Origin: Calycina herbarum
Lineage: Eukaryota > Ascomycota > Leotiomycetes > Helotiales > Pezizellaceae
NCBI GenBank assembly: GCA_001414485.1
Contig: LLEY01000014.1
Location: 496,001 to 560,000, forward strand
Length of the DNA stretch: 64,000 bases
Direction: 5' to 3'
This document shows, in pieces, positions 20,294 to 31,300 of this stretch; the first letter of the stretch is position 1; each line of letters opens with the position of its first letter. Made by a program: the position numbers and the translations under genes. The notes under the pieces are model-generated. The model was given only the letters and a program-made list of their open reading frames with translations. It searched no databases and had not been told where the DNA came from.

Positions 20294-23200
20294 CTATTCC
20301 AACTCCAAAGCTCCCAACCCCCTCTCCCCAACAGCAACCTGCACCCGCCCTTTAATCCCCTCAACCGCCCTCTTCCACTCCTCCTTCCCCCTCCCCTCCT
20401 CACTCTCCTCAACCAACCATCCCATCCACTTCACAACCCCAACCACCTTCCCCAAGTCCCTCTCCTCACTCACAACCCTCGCAAGATACCTTTCCATGGC
20501 CTTGACATCCTCCCCATGTGGTCCCTCCCCCTCAAACTCCTCATACCACTCCTTCAACGTTTCCCGCAACTCCGGCAGGGTACTCAACTCCTTGGTCGTG
20601 AAAGTAGGTCTCGGTGGTCGTTCTGGGAGTCGGATTTTTCGCTGGACGAGGGAGACGGTTTCTACTTGTCTGGTCGGAGCGCGTTTTTCATGGAGGGCGG
20701 TGGAGAGGTTTCCTTTTTTGGCAAGACGTTGGCGTTTGCGTTCGGCGAGGATTTCTTCTCGCATTTCTGGGGGGAGGGCGGCGAGGAAGGAGGGGTCTGG
20801 CTCAGAGGTGTAGCCTGATTCGTTTGGGATTGGGTCTTTGGATGATTCTTTTTTGTTCCCGGCGACGAAGTTTGATTGTGTGTGGGTGGAGTGAGAATCT
20901 TTTTGTTTTGGGGGCCGGCCGCGACCTCTCTTTTTAGTGGGTGTTGTTTTCTTGGTGTTGGGGAGGATGCGTAATTTTCTAGGGGATTGGGGGAGAAGGG
21001 TTTGTGCTTGTGGTCCGTGTACAGGGTGGTTGATGGAGTAAGAGGCTAGGACTTCTGCTTTCAAATCTTCCGGGAGGGATTCGAAGACTTCGAGGTCTAA
21101 TTGTGAGGGTAAAGGTGGATTTGAGGCTTCCCGAATTGGAGTATGAGAACGAGATCCACGCGCTGGGGTTGGACTTTTAGAAGGCAGTTTCTTTGGATGT
21201 TGAGCCATAAGCTTGCTTCTGATATCTTGTGGCAACGCCGCCAGGACTTCTGGGTCGATTTGAGAGGGTATGATGAACTGAGTTCCAGTGATGTTGAGGA
21301 ACTTCTTAGCACTCTCATCTGCGGCATTGGCTCTTGCAATTGCAGCGGCGGGATGAATGGGAGTGGCTCTTGCTTTCAGAGGACTGTCGTGGATAGGATC
21401 ACCTCTATTCGAAGAGCGATTGATGGCTGATTTGGGCTTCTGTGGAGTTGGTGAGTCGATAATGGAATCATAAGATCCGCTCCTTGGGCCGTTCGGTGAT
21501 GGTCCAGACTTTGGCTTCTTTGGTGTGACAGGGTCTTCAATGGCCTCCTTCTTGGGAGGAGCAGGTACACCAAAATTGATTCGTCTTTGGCTTCCATCTG
21601 GAAGAGCATCATTGATCGTCTTGACAGGATCAAGTTTCGTCATTTGAACACCAAGGCCTCTAAGCTCACCAGGAGAAAAGCCATAACTTCGAAGAATCGA
21701 TATCGCTTCTCGTCCGATGATATCAGCTTTATTGGTTGCAACTCCGAGTACAACACTCTTGTTGTATGTATCGCATTTTCCATGTCCCAAGTGTTTAGGT
21801 GGATCAAGGGGTGCATCCGCAGCCTTCTTCATAATCTTCATCGTAAGCTGCCTTCCCTTGACTCTCTGATCAACAAGTCGTCTCTGTAGCTCGATGCACA
21901 GATTTTGCACAAATTCTTCAGCTTCAGCCTGAGATATGAATCGTATCCCCCAGTTAACCTCGGCAGAGACTGATTTCCGAACAACTTGTTCTCCCACCTC
22001 AGTTCGATCAATTCCACGCGAGTACTCCCAAATTTTTTCGCCAGTCTTGGGACCAAGGGTAGTGACCAAGCGCTCTTTGGTCAATTGTCGAGCTTCCTTT
22101 ACAAGTTTGACGCCAATTTCCTCAAGTTTCCCTCCAATGCTATGAGCAACTCCAGGTAAATCCCTGACACTGAGTTCACCCATAAAGTTTAGAATGTCTT
22201 CCGGTTTGATTTGATGTTGTCCAGCAGGCTTCGCTTTTCGTAAGGCGACTTTTGCGAGTAGGATATTCCCACCTATTCCAACAGATACAGCGCATCCCGT
22301 TTTCTGCTTGATCTTGTCACGAAGATCTTTGGCTATTTCATCAGCTTTCTCCTGCTCTGCCCATATGCTACCCTCGTGCATACCAAGACCATCAGTACCA
22401 CCAGCGGGAAGACACAAGTTTGTGACGTCTACTAACGCTTCGTCGACGCTGACACTTTGCACGATCCCGCCCACATTCAAAACAGCTTCGTAGAAGCCTC
22501 GGCTCGCTTCTTCATAAGCTGGAAAGTCGTATGGAAGTACTTTGATGTCCGGACAAAGATTCAAGGCATTCTTCATCCACATGCCATTCTTAACTCCAAA
22601 TTCTCGAGCTGGATAATTACAGCTTGCAATTTCTGAACCAGTTCCACTGCCATGGGCGACGACTGCTGGCTTGTCCACATATTCTGGTGCATTCTTCAAG
22701 GACACGGCACAAAAGAAGCTGTCAAAGTCAACATGTAAAATGTATCTCCTGGATCCAGGTTTTCGTTTGAGAGTTCTTTTCTGGGAGGCTGATCTTTCGC
22801 TTGCCATCTGCTGGCATTTTGATTTGAGGTCTGCTTTCCAAGCCGAGAGGTGATGGAGACGAGATTCAGAATAATACTGTTTGATGAATTCAGGGTTGGC
22901 AGTTGTTGATTTTCTGATGTGGGGATTTTCCAATAATATGGCGTTATGCTCCTCTGCTGTCATCAACTTGGCTCTTTTGGACGGAGAATGTGTTTCGGCT
23001 TCATGTGAGCGCTTCCGGAAGATGTTATCTGGCTGGTTGTCTGGGGAGGCAATTCTAGCATGGGGAGGCGATACATTGTCGAGATGATTTTCCACAAGGG
23101 TGTCCGTTTCAGAGTATTTGACGTTTATGTGTCCTGGTGTATGCCTTTTCTCCTCGGGGGGCTTTTCGGCTGATACTGCATCTTTCAGAGCGTCTTCCAA

Positions 23201-23968
23201 CGAAGATGACAGCTCAAAGCTAGCCGAAGAGTTTGGTGTTGTGATTTGGGGTTTTTGCTGATTGCTAGTTGGCTCCTCAATGCTCTGCCTCAGCTCGTCC
23301 TCAGCAGGACTGGGTGAGAGATTCCCACTGGGCACGAGAGGCTGTGTGCTCGGAAAGTTCTCATTACCATCGATATCTTCTGCAACTTTCTTCACCTGGC
23401 TGGTATACCAACTAGTATTCATCTGATCACGATAACTCCTGGACTGGGTTCCAGCTTGGCTAACAACCTTGCCGGCATCGAATCCCAGAACCCGTTGCCC
23501 GACGCCTTCGTCAAGCACACGATACGAACTCCAAGGAAGTAATTTTCCAGCTTCGAGACTATCGACAATCCAAGCAGGCTTCACAATCCGATATTTCCGA
23601 AACTCAACAGCCTTTTTTGGTGTGAGATTTGACGCGATGATATGCGTGACCGTGGTTTTCCCATCCAGGTATTGCATAAAGGCACCTCCATGGCCAACAA
23701 TCATGCGATGGAGATCATTCAAGGACGGTTGGGTATAGCCATTTACATGACAACAGACACCTTTGAAGATTTGAGGCTTGCCCGAGGCAACCGCAGAAGA
23801 GCGTACATCCGCGTCGAGGTTTTGTAGTTTTAGCTTCTTGCGACGAAAGTAATCCGAGAAGCCCCCGAATTTCGAACCCTCATATTCGTCGCCCTCTTCA
23901 TTCTCGAATGTATGAGCCTCGATCCGTTTAAGGACCGATTTGGAGTTCTTCTCTAGTTGAGTTCCCAT
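20294..23968 (-). CDS. rev1: REV1, Y-family translesion DNA polymerase (deoxycytidyl transferase)
   Basis: A single exon of 1224 aa, usual for filamentous fungi. REV1 inserts dCMP opposite abasic sites and guanine adducts and scaffolds polymerase zeta during translesion synthesis in the nucleus. A BRCT domain occupies about 63-151 (with GHGGAF and WIVDSL). The polymerase starts near 405 with HVDFDSFF (Asp414, Asp416), followed by SVDEAL (Asp509, Glu510), which carry the catalytic metals. The little-finger domain runs to about 780. Three ubiquitin-binding-motif-like segments, each with Leu-Pro at the centre, lie at about 902-921, 955-974 and 1057-1074. The C-terminal helical domain that binds Rev7 and other polymerases is at about 1125-1220. 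The linker has AT-hook-like KKRGRGRPPK (1012-1021). Upstream, the Osh gene is on the same strand, 549 bp away. Confidence 0.97.
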   Translation of the reverse strand: MGTQLEKNSKSVLKRIEAHTFENEEGDEYEGSKFGGFSDYFRRKKLKLQNLDADVRSSAVASGKPQIFKGVCCHVNGYTQPSLNDLHRMIVGHGGAFMQYLDGKTTVTHIIASNLTPKKAVEFRKYRIVKPAWIVDSLEAGKLLPWSSYRVLDEGVGQRVLGFDAGKVVSQAGTQSRSYRDQMNTSWYTSQVKKVAEDIDGNENFPSTQPLVPSGNLSPSPAEDELRQSIEEPTSNQQKPQITTPNSSASFELSSSLEDALKDAVSAEKPPEEKRHTPGHINVKYSETDTLVENHLDNVSPPHARIASPDNQPDNIFRKRSHEAETHSPSKRAKLMTAEEHNAILLENPHIRKSTTANPEFIKQYYSESRLHHLSAWKADLKSKCQQMASERSASQKRTLKRKPGSRRYILHVDFDSFFCAVSLKNAPEYVDKPAVVAHGSGTGSEIASCNYPAREFGVKNGMWMKNALNLCPDIKVLPYDFPAYEEASRGFYEAVLNVGGIVQSVSVDEALVDVTNLCLPAGGTDGLGMHEGSIWAEQEKADEIAKDLRDKIKQKTGCAVSVGIGGNILLAKVALRKAKPAGQHQIKPEDILNFMGELSVRDLPGVAHSIGGKLEEIGVKLVKEARQLTKERLVTTLGPKTGEKIWEYSRGIDRTEVGEQVVRKSVSAEVNWGIRFISQAEAEEFVQNLCIELQRRLVDQRVKGRQLTMKIMKKAADAPLDPPKHLGHGKCDTYNKSVVLGVATNKADIIGREAISILRSYGFSPGELRGLGVQMTKLDPVKTINDALPDGSQRRINFGVPAPPKKEAIEDPVTPKKPKSGPSPNGPRSGSYDSIIDSPTPQKPKSAINRSSNRGDPIHDSPLKARATPIHPAAAIARANAADESAKKFLNITGTQFIIPSQIDPEVLAALPQDIRSKLMAQHPKKLPSKSPTPARGSRSHTPIREASNPPLPSQLDLEVFESLPEDLKAEVLASYSINHPVHGPQAQTLLPQSPRKLRILPNTKKTTPTKKRGRGRPPKQKDSHSTHTQSNFVAGNKKESSKDPIPNESGYTSEPDPSFLAALPPEMREEILAERKRQRLAKKGNLSTALHEKRAPTRQVETVSLVQRKIRLPERPPRPTFTTKELSTLPELRETLKEWYEEFEGEGPHGEDVKAMERYLARVVSEERDLGKVVGVVKWMGWLVEESEEGRGKEEWKRAVEGIKGRVQVAVGERGLGALELE

Positions 23969-24517
23969 GTCGGCGGTGGCGATTGGTGCTGGGATGTTAA
24001 GGGCATCGTTTCCTCACAGTATTCGCGATAGTTTCATGGAAATAGTCTGAGATAGTCGAGCAAAAGTTGGCAGGTGAGTTCACTAGGCCAAGGTTGGTGT
24101 TGAGAGGTTCGAGCCTGAATTTCTTTGATCGCGTCGCGTGAGGTCATATTCACGCAGTCACAGGATTATTAGTTTCCCGAAGAGACCCCGTGGAAAATTT
24201 GAGCCAGAAGCAGCGATTTAGTTTTAAAGAGCATTTTTGGTAATTTCGTGATTTGGAATAGTATCATAAAAAGAATTTTAATAGTCTATTATCGCTCACT
24301 ACAGGAAAATCGCTTTACCCCTTGTATTTGTAATATTACATTGGGGTGGATAAACGCCGCTCCATTTGATTTCTCATTAGTGCCCATCCACCAAATATCA
24401 CTCGTTCATTCACTTCCCCGTGCGCAGTGTTGAAAAGTACGCGATCCCTTGAATTCCTTCCGTAACCTTTCCCAAAATTCACCTTTTTCTGAAATATTCC
24501 TGGCCATATTGCCACTC
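23969..24517. promoter_or_regulatory. rev1 promoter / Osh gene 3' flank
   Basis: 549 bases between two same-strand genes. It holds the upstream region of rev1 and the 3' end of the lipid transfer gene. No other gene is visible. Confidence 0.5.
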
Positions 24518-26622
24518 TCAGCTCTTAGCATCAACGAATTCGTCTAGACTTTTGGTATCGGTGTCCTCTCTAACCAACGTAGCCGACGTACTCTCACTCT
24601 TCTTGTTCTCTGCCAAGGGTAGAGCTTTCTTGAGGTCGCTATGAAAATCAACAAGGCCACCTTGACTACTATCCGGGGATTTGCTAGTTGACCGAAGAGT
24701 TCGTTCTAGCTCCTTTTGTTGCTGTCCGTTATTTTGCGTTTGTGCCAGATGTAAATCTGCTGGTAACACAGGTTGAGCAGGTTGAGTTTGGGCCGGGGTT
24801 GCAGCACTATCATTCTGACCAAAGTTTATCAGGCCATTTTCTTCATGTGGAGGAGGGACTGATGAAGCTTCGGGTATGGTTGCAGGTACATCCGGGGATT
24901 TAGGGGGTAGTATTTGCGATGTTTCGGGGCTTGCTGTAGAAGCAATAGAGGGTACGCGATGATGGGACGGGGGAATCGAATTCTTTCGCTTCTGACCTGG
25001 TAGTATAGGGGCAAGCGCCAAGATTTGCTCCACTTGCTTTTCGGGGGTTTCTCCATCACTGAACAATTTGTTAGTACTTATTCATTGGCAATTCGTCTTT
25101 CGCACTTACATATTAGCACTCAAGATCCAGTCCAGATCCTCCTCGCCTTCGTCTGGGCCCCCTGGACCGCCTTTGACTTGCCGAAACAACCTTGGGTGCC
25201 AATCTACATTCTCTTCTGCTCTTCTAGCAGCTTCATCCCTTTGCATGTCCTCAATCTTTGTCTTCTCGTCGGTCGCCGCAACGTGGTCCTGGGCTATAAC
25301 CGCTTGGGCTGTCTTGTACCAAAGTTTTTGAGATTCCCGTTCTTCTTGCTCATCAAGAGGTCGAGTTTGTGGGGGTGTGTGTCTCGACCTGGTGGCATCA
25401 AAAAGCAGGTCCTTTTTGCCAGTCTAGAGAAACCATCAGTACAAGGTACCACGGAGCCGAGTATACTTTCATACCTTCATGTCCTTGATGAACATCTCAC
25501 CTGTCCACATTCCAGAAAGCTCATACAATATTTCTCCGGTTTTGTCATTCTTTATCGTTCCTCCAATTGCATTGTAGGATCCGGTAAAATATCCTTTTGT
25601 CTTGAACTCCACATCTGCTGATAATCCCAGCTCTGAGCATCGCACGAAACTATGATCACCAAGCTCATACCTCATCTTCCCAAACAATATACCGCGTGCG
25701 TACATATTGGGTTGAGAAATGATATAGCTCTCCCCCTTTGGTCCATGACCCCGGTTCAGAAATCGCAATATGGCGATGCCTTCCATCAAACTCGCCGCCG
25801 AATTTCCCAAAAATTTACTTCGTGGTTTTAGGCAGCCATCGATTCGGATATGATGTTCCGGAGCCATGTAGAAGTAGCTCGACTTTGGAGGGTGGTGGGA
25901 GGTTTGTTCTGAGATGTAATAACCCTTGTTACCATCTGCGAAGTTCCAGTAGCAAGTGTACGTTTCTCCCAAGATCGGATTCAGAGGCTTCTTTACCCCT
26001 CTACACAAGCCAGTCAGTAATCGTCTATACAGAATGGGGGAAAAGGCTCTCACGGTGGTTTGATGTGCCATCCACTCAAGTAGAATTTGACCACAGATAC
26101 AAATCTCTCGATCGGATCTTCAATCTGCGGCATAAGTAAAAGTGTCTCCGGGTGTGCCATGAAGCTATGCGACGTCAGCATTTTAGTACTCTGTATACCC
26201 CGCGCCCCCGTATCCTAATATGTTCACCTACTTTGTGATTCTCTCCAACATGCTCCTAGGTTCCAATATAAAGGTCGGGAGGACTACTCGACTCAAATCG
26301 GCCCCGGGGCGTAACTGCCCAATGATATGTGAAAGAACTGCACCTCTATCAGCCATTTTGCTTCCCCTCCATTATTTCTTGCAGCGGCTCTCACCATTGC
26401 CTTGATCCGGTTCTACGACTTCGTCCTCTGCACCGCCATCGGACCGTACCTCATCGACCGAGGATCGGTTGGATCGGTTGCCTAGTTGAAGGAAGATATT
26501 AGCAACTGGCAGCACGTACAATCCTTCACTGGCTGCCCTTGGGATACTGAAATTTGACGACATGAAATTGGCTTTGACTCACTTGCCGCGGAAGCTCGGC
26601 GATGGGAATGTCCTAAGACCAT
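24518..26622 (-). CDS. Oxysterol-binding-protein-related lipid transfer protein, Osh6/Osh7 type
   Basis: Seven exons: 26622-26583, 26481-26395, 26343-26232, 26164-26054, 26000-25475, 25423-25110 and 25058-24518. All are in frame (introns 51-101 bp; the last has a perfect TACTAAC branch site), giving 576 aa. The ORD core starts near residue 44. [10 protein letters not shown] (64-73) is the lid/PS-binding signature of the Osh6/Osh7/ORP5/ORP8 branch, which exchanges phosphatidylserine for PI4P between ER and plasma membrane. [12 protein letters not shown] (120-131) and the family fingerprint EQTSHHPP (148-155) follow, with His152-His153 contacting PI4P. There is no PH domain or ankyrin repeat, as in short Osh proteins. 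The last 180 residues are Pro/Ser/Gln-rich, disordered and not part of yeast Osh6. The exon 2-3 join uses an unusual GAG acceptor, so it is the weakest splice. Confidence 0.9.
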
Positions 26623-28339
26623 GTTTGCTGGTAGGTCTTTGCCTTCGATCTTCTTGGGTGAGGTAGGTATGTATTGGTATAATGGATTTCGTGAAGATGG
26701 CGAGGCTGTAGAGCCGTGTGGGTGGTGGGTATCGGTACTTGTAGGGAGAGAGGTAGAGGGGCGAATGCGAGCGAGGGGGTTGACGCAGAAGGAGAGGCAA
26801 TCCGAAGAAGCTTTGGAAGGAGGGGGTTGACGCCGAATAGCGGACAACGCGGAGACGAAGGGAAATGACGCGGGCGGACGCAAGTGGAAAATGGCTAGGA
26901 TGTTTTCGCCGGCAGGGCTGTCTGGCTGTCCGCAAAGGCAGCTGTGCTGTGTTTTGTTACCTGGGTAAAAAGAGCACATGGTTGGTGGGGTCAATCCTTG
27001 GCATCTGGGCTCACTCAAGACCACGCAGAATGAATGGTTCGGCTCTCTCGGTGCCCAGGTGATTCACGCATATTAATAATCCCATATTGGACTTGATTAT
27101 ACAGAAAACGCCGTAGTGCCTGAAAATCTTCAACATGGATGAATTGGGTATTAATTACAGACGGTGATGGTAGCTCTATTTTGTTTGATGGAGAATAACT
27201 CCTAGGCTGCTATTTTTGGGGGTTTTCTTCTAGACTAGACCTAGGTAAGACACAACAACATGGAACTAGAACATTTGTTATACTAGTGCATTCCTGTAAC
27301 TTCGAGGCCCTTTTGGTTGTAGACACGGTCTCGCAGTAGACATATTACCTAAAAGCAGCAGTAAAACTTTCAAGATTACAAAAGAAAACACCTGAGTTAG
27401 TAGTCCTTTATTATTCTAAGTACGTAGAATAATTTGCTTGACTTAACCTAAAACTTTGGAACAACAAGAGTAGAGTAGGTACGAACCTGATTAGCGACCT
27501 GGAGTATTGTAATATCACGTGACTGGCGTCGACCTTTTCGGAAAAAAGGAAGAGAAAGAATGAAGACACTATTAAAAGAAAACTACTAGTGCATCTTTAT
27601 GTATCTAATGGTATTAGATGTAGAGTTCTTTTCGAAATTTCGGGTCACGTCCGAGGCTAACTCAGATGGAGAGGAGACAGATTATGGTCCGTGCTTTGTA
27701 TTAGATACCCTTTTAATTCTCCAACAACTTACACTGAAATATCTTTAATGTAGATTCTAAGAGTGTAAGTTATAGATATTTAATAGAAAAGATAAACTTA
27801 TACCAAAAACTTATTTATAACTGGCGTTGTTCAGGTTCTAGAGAAGGTTGAAATAAAGGTCGGTTGTAAGCACAAGCACAATCTGTCTGATTTAACCTTG
27901 GTCTCAACTACGTCATCCCGAAGCTACCCCCGCCACCTCATCATTTGGATCTAGCTGCATAGCTGTCTCAATGGTATGGAACACAGCAAACAAGGAAAGT
28001 CAATGTCAAGTAGAGCTTCAATTTAATCCATCATCTCAACCTCAACTCCAGAGTGACCTTTCTCCTCCTCTCTCAACTTCCATCCTCTCATCCACTTACT
28101 GCTCTACCTTCCAGTCTACCCATTGCTCGATTGACGTGTCTAGCCTACCAGACTCCGACCTACGAAGCTCCGTCTGCAGTTGAAGGGTGTCACTTTTGGT
28201 GAGGAATTCGGACGTCAAAGCTAACTGATGTCGACATAAAAACCTACTGCGGAGAAGCTCTAGACTCGGACTACTGTCCTGAATATTCGACCCAACAACC
28301 TGTCACTCCAACAACTTACCGCCCTCTAGCACCGATACC
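26623..28339. other. Divergent intergenic region with an AT-rich patch
   Basis: 1717 bases between the divergently transcribed Osh-type and Mug190-type genes. It carries both promoters. About 27060-27880 is AT-rich with no frame, and looks like decayed repeat DNA. The segment 28020-28180 is CT-rich leader DNA of the SMP-C2 gene. A 70-codon plus-strand frame at 27971 is probably a leader frame rather than a gene. Confidence 0.5.
27443..27490 (+). repeat. Copy 1 of a short dispersed repeat
   Basis: About 48 bp (taacctaaaactttggaac through gtacgaacctga) resemble 29778-29826 at roughly three quarters of positions by eye. It lies in the AT-rich patch of the divergent promoter region. Confidence 0.5.
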
Positions 28340-31300
28340 ATGGCTACAACGAATAAGTCCGCCCCAGGCGGCCATTATTCTGGCAAGAATCCAATCCCGA
28401 ATATCCAAAAGTTTATGGAGAGTTTGGACAAGGATAAGAAAGAACGAGATGCAAAGATCAACGAGCAGGCAAAGTCTAAGCCAACTACTGCTTCGCCCGA
28501 GGTCCAAGATCATAAAAATGGTCAACCAACGGGCGTGGAAGGCTCGAAAAAGACAGTTACAGACCCAACCACTGGCCGGGAAGTCCAAATCGAAGATGTC
28601 AATGCTGACTTCATGAAAGCTGTTGAGAATCCTCAGGTACTCTCGATTCGCCCCTCTCTTCGCGAAATAACTTCGACTAACTTGTCACTTCTTAGCTTTC
28701 AGTACCAAATGCCAACCTTGGCAAAGACACACCTGTCAAGACAACCCCCAGTCAGTCGGGAGAAGAATATAGCCGCAATCAAGATATTACCGCCCCGCCA
28801 GACCCAATTGAACCCAATTCCACCTCCGATGTCCCTATCCATGGCGAGAAAACCAATATTCTTTTCCATCCCACACCCTCCGTCAGCTACGAACCCATGT
28901 ACGAGTCTCTGGAGAAGAGCACATATGTGTTATGTGGTGGAGTTTTGATATCAGTTGTTGTCTTAGGAAAGATGTTCGGTGGAGCACTTTATGGATTGAT
29001 ACCCCTTGGATTGTGCATATCCTCTGGAATTTTTCTTTGGATGAAGGAACTTGTCCGGAAAGGACGTGATGTGGAATGGTCTAGTGAGAAGGAGCGTGGC
29101 CAGACGGTAAGGACATCTCAAGTATATTTTAAATTGCTTCTTTTGCTGACATTAGAAGGCTACTGCGAATCTAATTCCCGAGTCCGTTGAATGGATGAAC
29201 ACATTTCTCGGAGTAATGTGGGGATTAATCGACCCGGATATGTTTGCTGCTGTTGCAGATACACTAGAGGACGTTATGCAAGCTTCAGTTCCGGGAGTTA
29301 TCGAAAACGTTCGAGTTGCCGAAATCAACCAAGGCAATAACCCGATCCGGATTCTTAGTCTGCGTGCACTTCCAGACGGCCATGTTACAGAAATGAAGGA
29401 CGATATCCACAGACAAAACGAGAAAAACAAGGATCCTCAAGAACTCGCGGCAGATGAGGAGGGTGGAGATTACTACAACCTAGAATGTTCATTTGCCTAT
29501 CACGCTCAGCCATCAGGTACTGGGGCTTCGGCAAAAGCGAAGAACATGCATATGCAACTTGTCTTTTATCTAGGTATCAAGGGACTTTTCGGCGTTCCAT
29601 TACCTATATTTGTCGAGTAAGTGCCCCTTGCCCCTCTCCTGGAGTATGATGAAGCGCCAGTAAAAGGTCAATTGTTTCAAGCATTTAGGCAGATTCAAGG
29701 GAATTGGCCTAGATAGTTGGAGTAATTGAGCCTCGTTGTTCCAAATTGTCCTAAGTATTTAGATTGGTTGTCATACATTACCTAAAGGCTTGGAACAGCG
29801 AGAGCATCAGGCAGGTACAAACCTGAGATGTTTTCTGTCGCTTTTACTATCCATTGCAGCCCCTCTATAGCAGCGGCTTTCCTCGCCATCTTCATTCGAA
29901 TGACATGGGAAAACTACTGACTAGAATTTCTCAGACTCCAAGGACTTGTCGGAACGGTCCGAATTCGCCTGCAAATGTCACCAGAGCCACCTTTCTTGAA
30001 AGCTCTGACTTTTACTTTGATGGGTTTACCAAAGGTTCAAGCCGGATGCATCCCAATGATCGAGACTGGAGTCAATATCCTCAACCTTCCTCTCATTTCC
30101 AACTTTGTGAATTACGCAATAGGTGCGGCAGCCAATGAGTATGTGGCCCCGAAGTCCATGACTCTTGATATGGGCAAAATGCTGCAGGGTGACGATATTC
30201 AGAAGGACGTTGAAGCTCTGGGCGTATTATGGATTCGAATTCATAAAGCTACCGGTCTCAGTAAGCAAGATGCTCGTGGAAGCGACGGAGGTGGAAGCGA
30301 TCCATACATCACTGTTTGTTTTTCCAAGTATGGAAAGCCAATGTACTGCACGCGAGTTATCCAAGACGATCTCAACCCTGTATGGGAAGAAACATGCGCA
30401 CTTTTGGTTACGCCTGATCTAATCAAGGCCGACGAGCAGCTCTCGATGGAATTATGGGACTCTGATCGATCTACTTCTGATGATGTCGTTGGAAAGGTTG
30501 AACTTTCCATGCAGAAGATGATCCAACATCCAGGAAAGATGTATCCTCAGCTCTCAAAGCTTCGTGGCATGGATGCAGATAGTTCTATGCCTGGCGAGCT
30601 CCACTGGGAAGTTGGATTCTTCGGAAAGCCCCAATTCAGACCAGCTCTTAGAACCCACGGCAAGGATGTCAACCTACCAGATCAACTCAAGGATAAGCCG
30701 GAACTCCAGGATGATAAGGGAACACTCGACAACGCAGAAGAAGACGCTGTTGTGCACACACCTCCAGACCCATTGTGGCCCAGTGGCGTTTGCAGTGTCA
30801 TTATCCATCAAATCGTCAACCTTGAACTTCAAAATATCAAAGGCAGCGAGGGTAAGCGTAAGGGTAGGGAATTTGAACCGGCTCATGAAAGTGGTGAAAA
30901 CAAGGAAGAGGAGAACAAGAAGTTACCCAGCAGCTACTGCACGATCCTCTACAACGACGAACTGGTATTTTCAAATCGTTCACCCGTTCGAGGCCCATTT
31001 TTACTAATTATTTCATAGGTATATCGAACACGTTCAAAGGTCGTCAGCAGCAAGCCCATCTTCAATGCCGGTACCGAGCGATTTATGCGAGATTGGCGAT
31101 CTGGAATCGTGACTGTTACAGTCCGAGATCAGCGTATGAGGCAGCATGATCCAATCCTTGGTGTTGTCCCTCTCAAACTCTCAGATATTCTTCAAACCAG
31201 TTCTCAAGTCACTAGATGGTATCCCCTCGATGGTGGCATTGGTTTTGGTCGCATCAGAATCTCTCTTCTATTCCGAAGTGTTGAGACTCGCTTACCCCCA

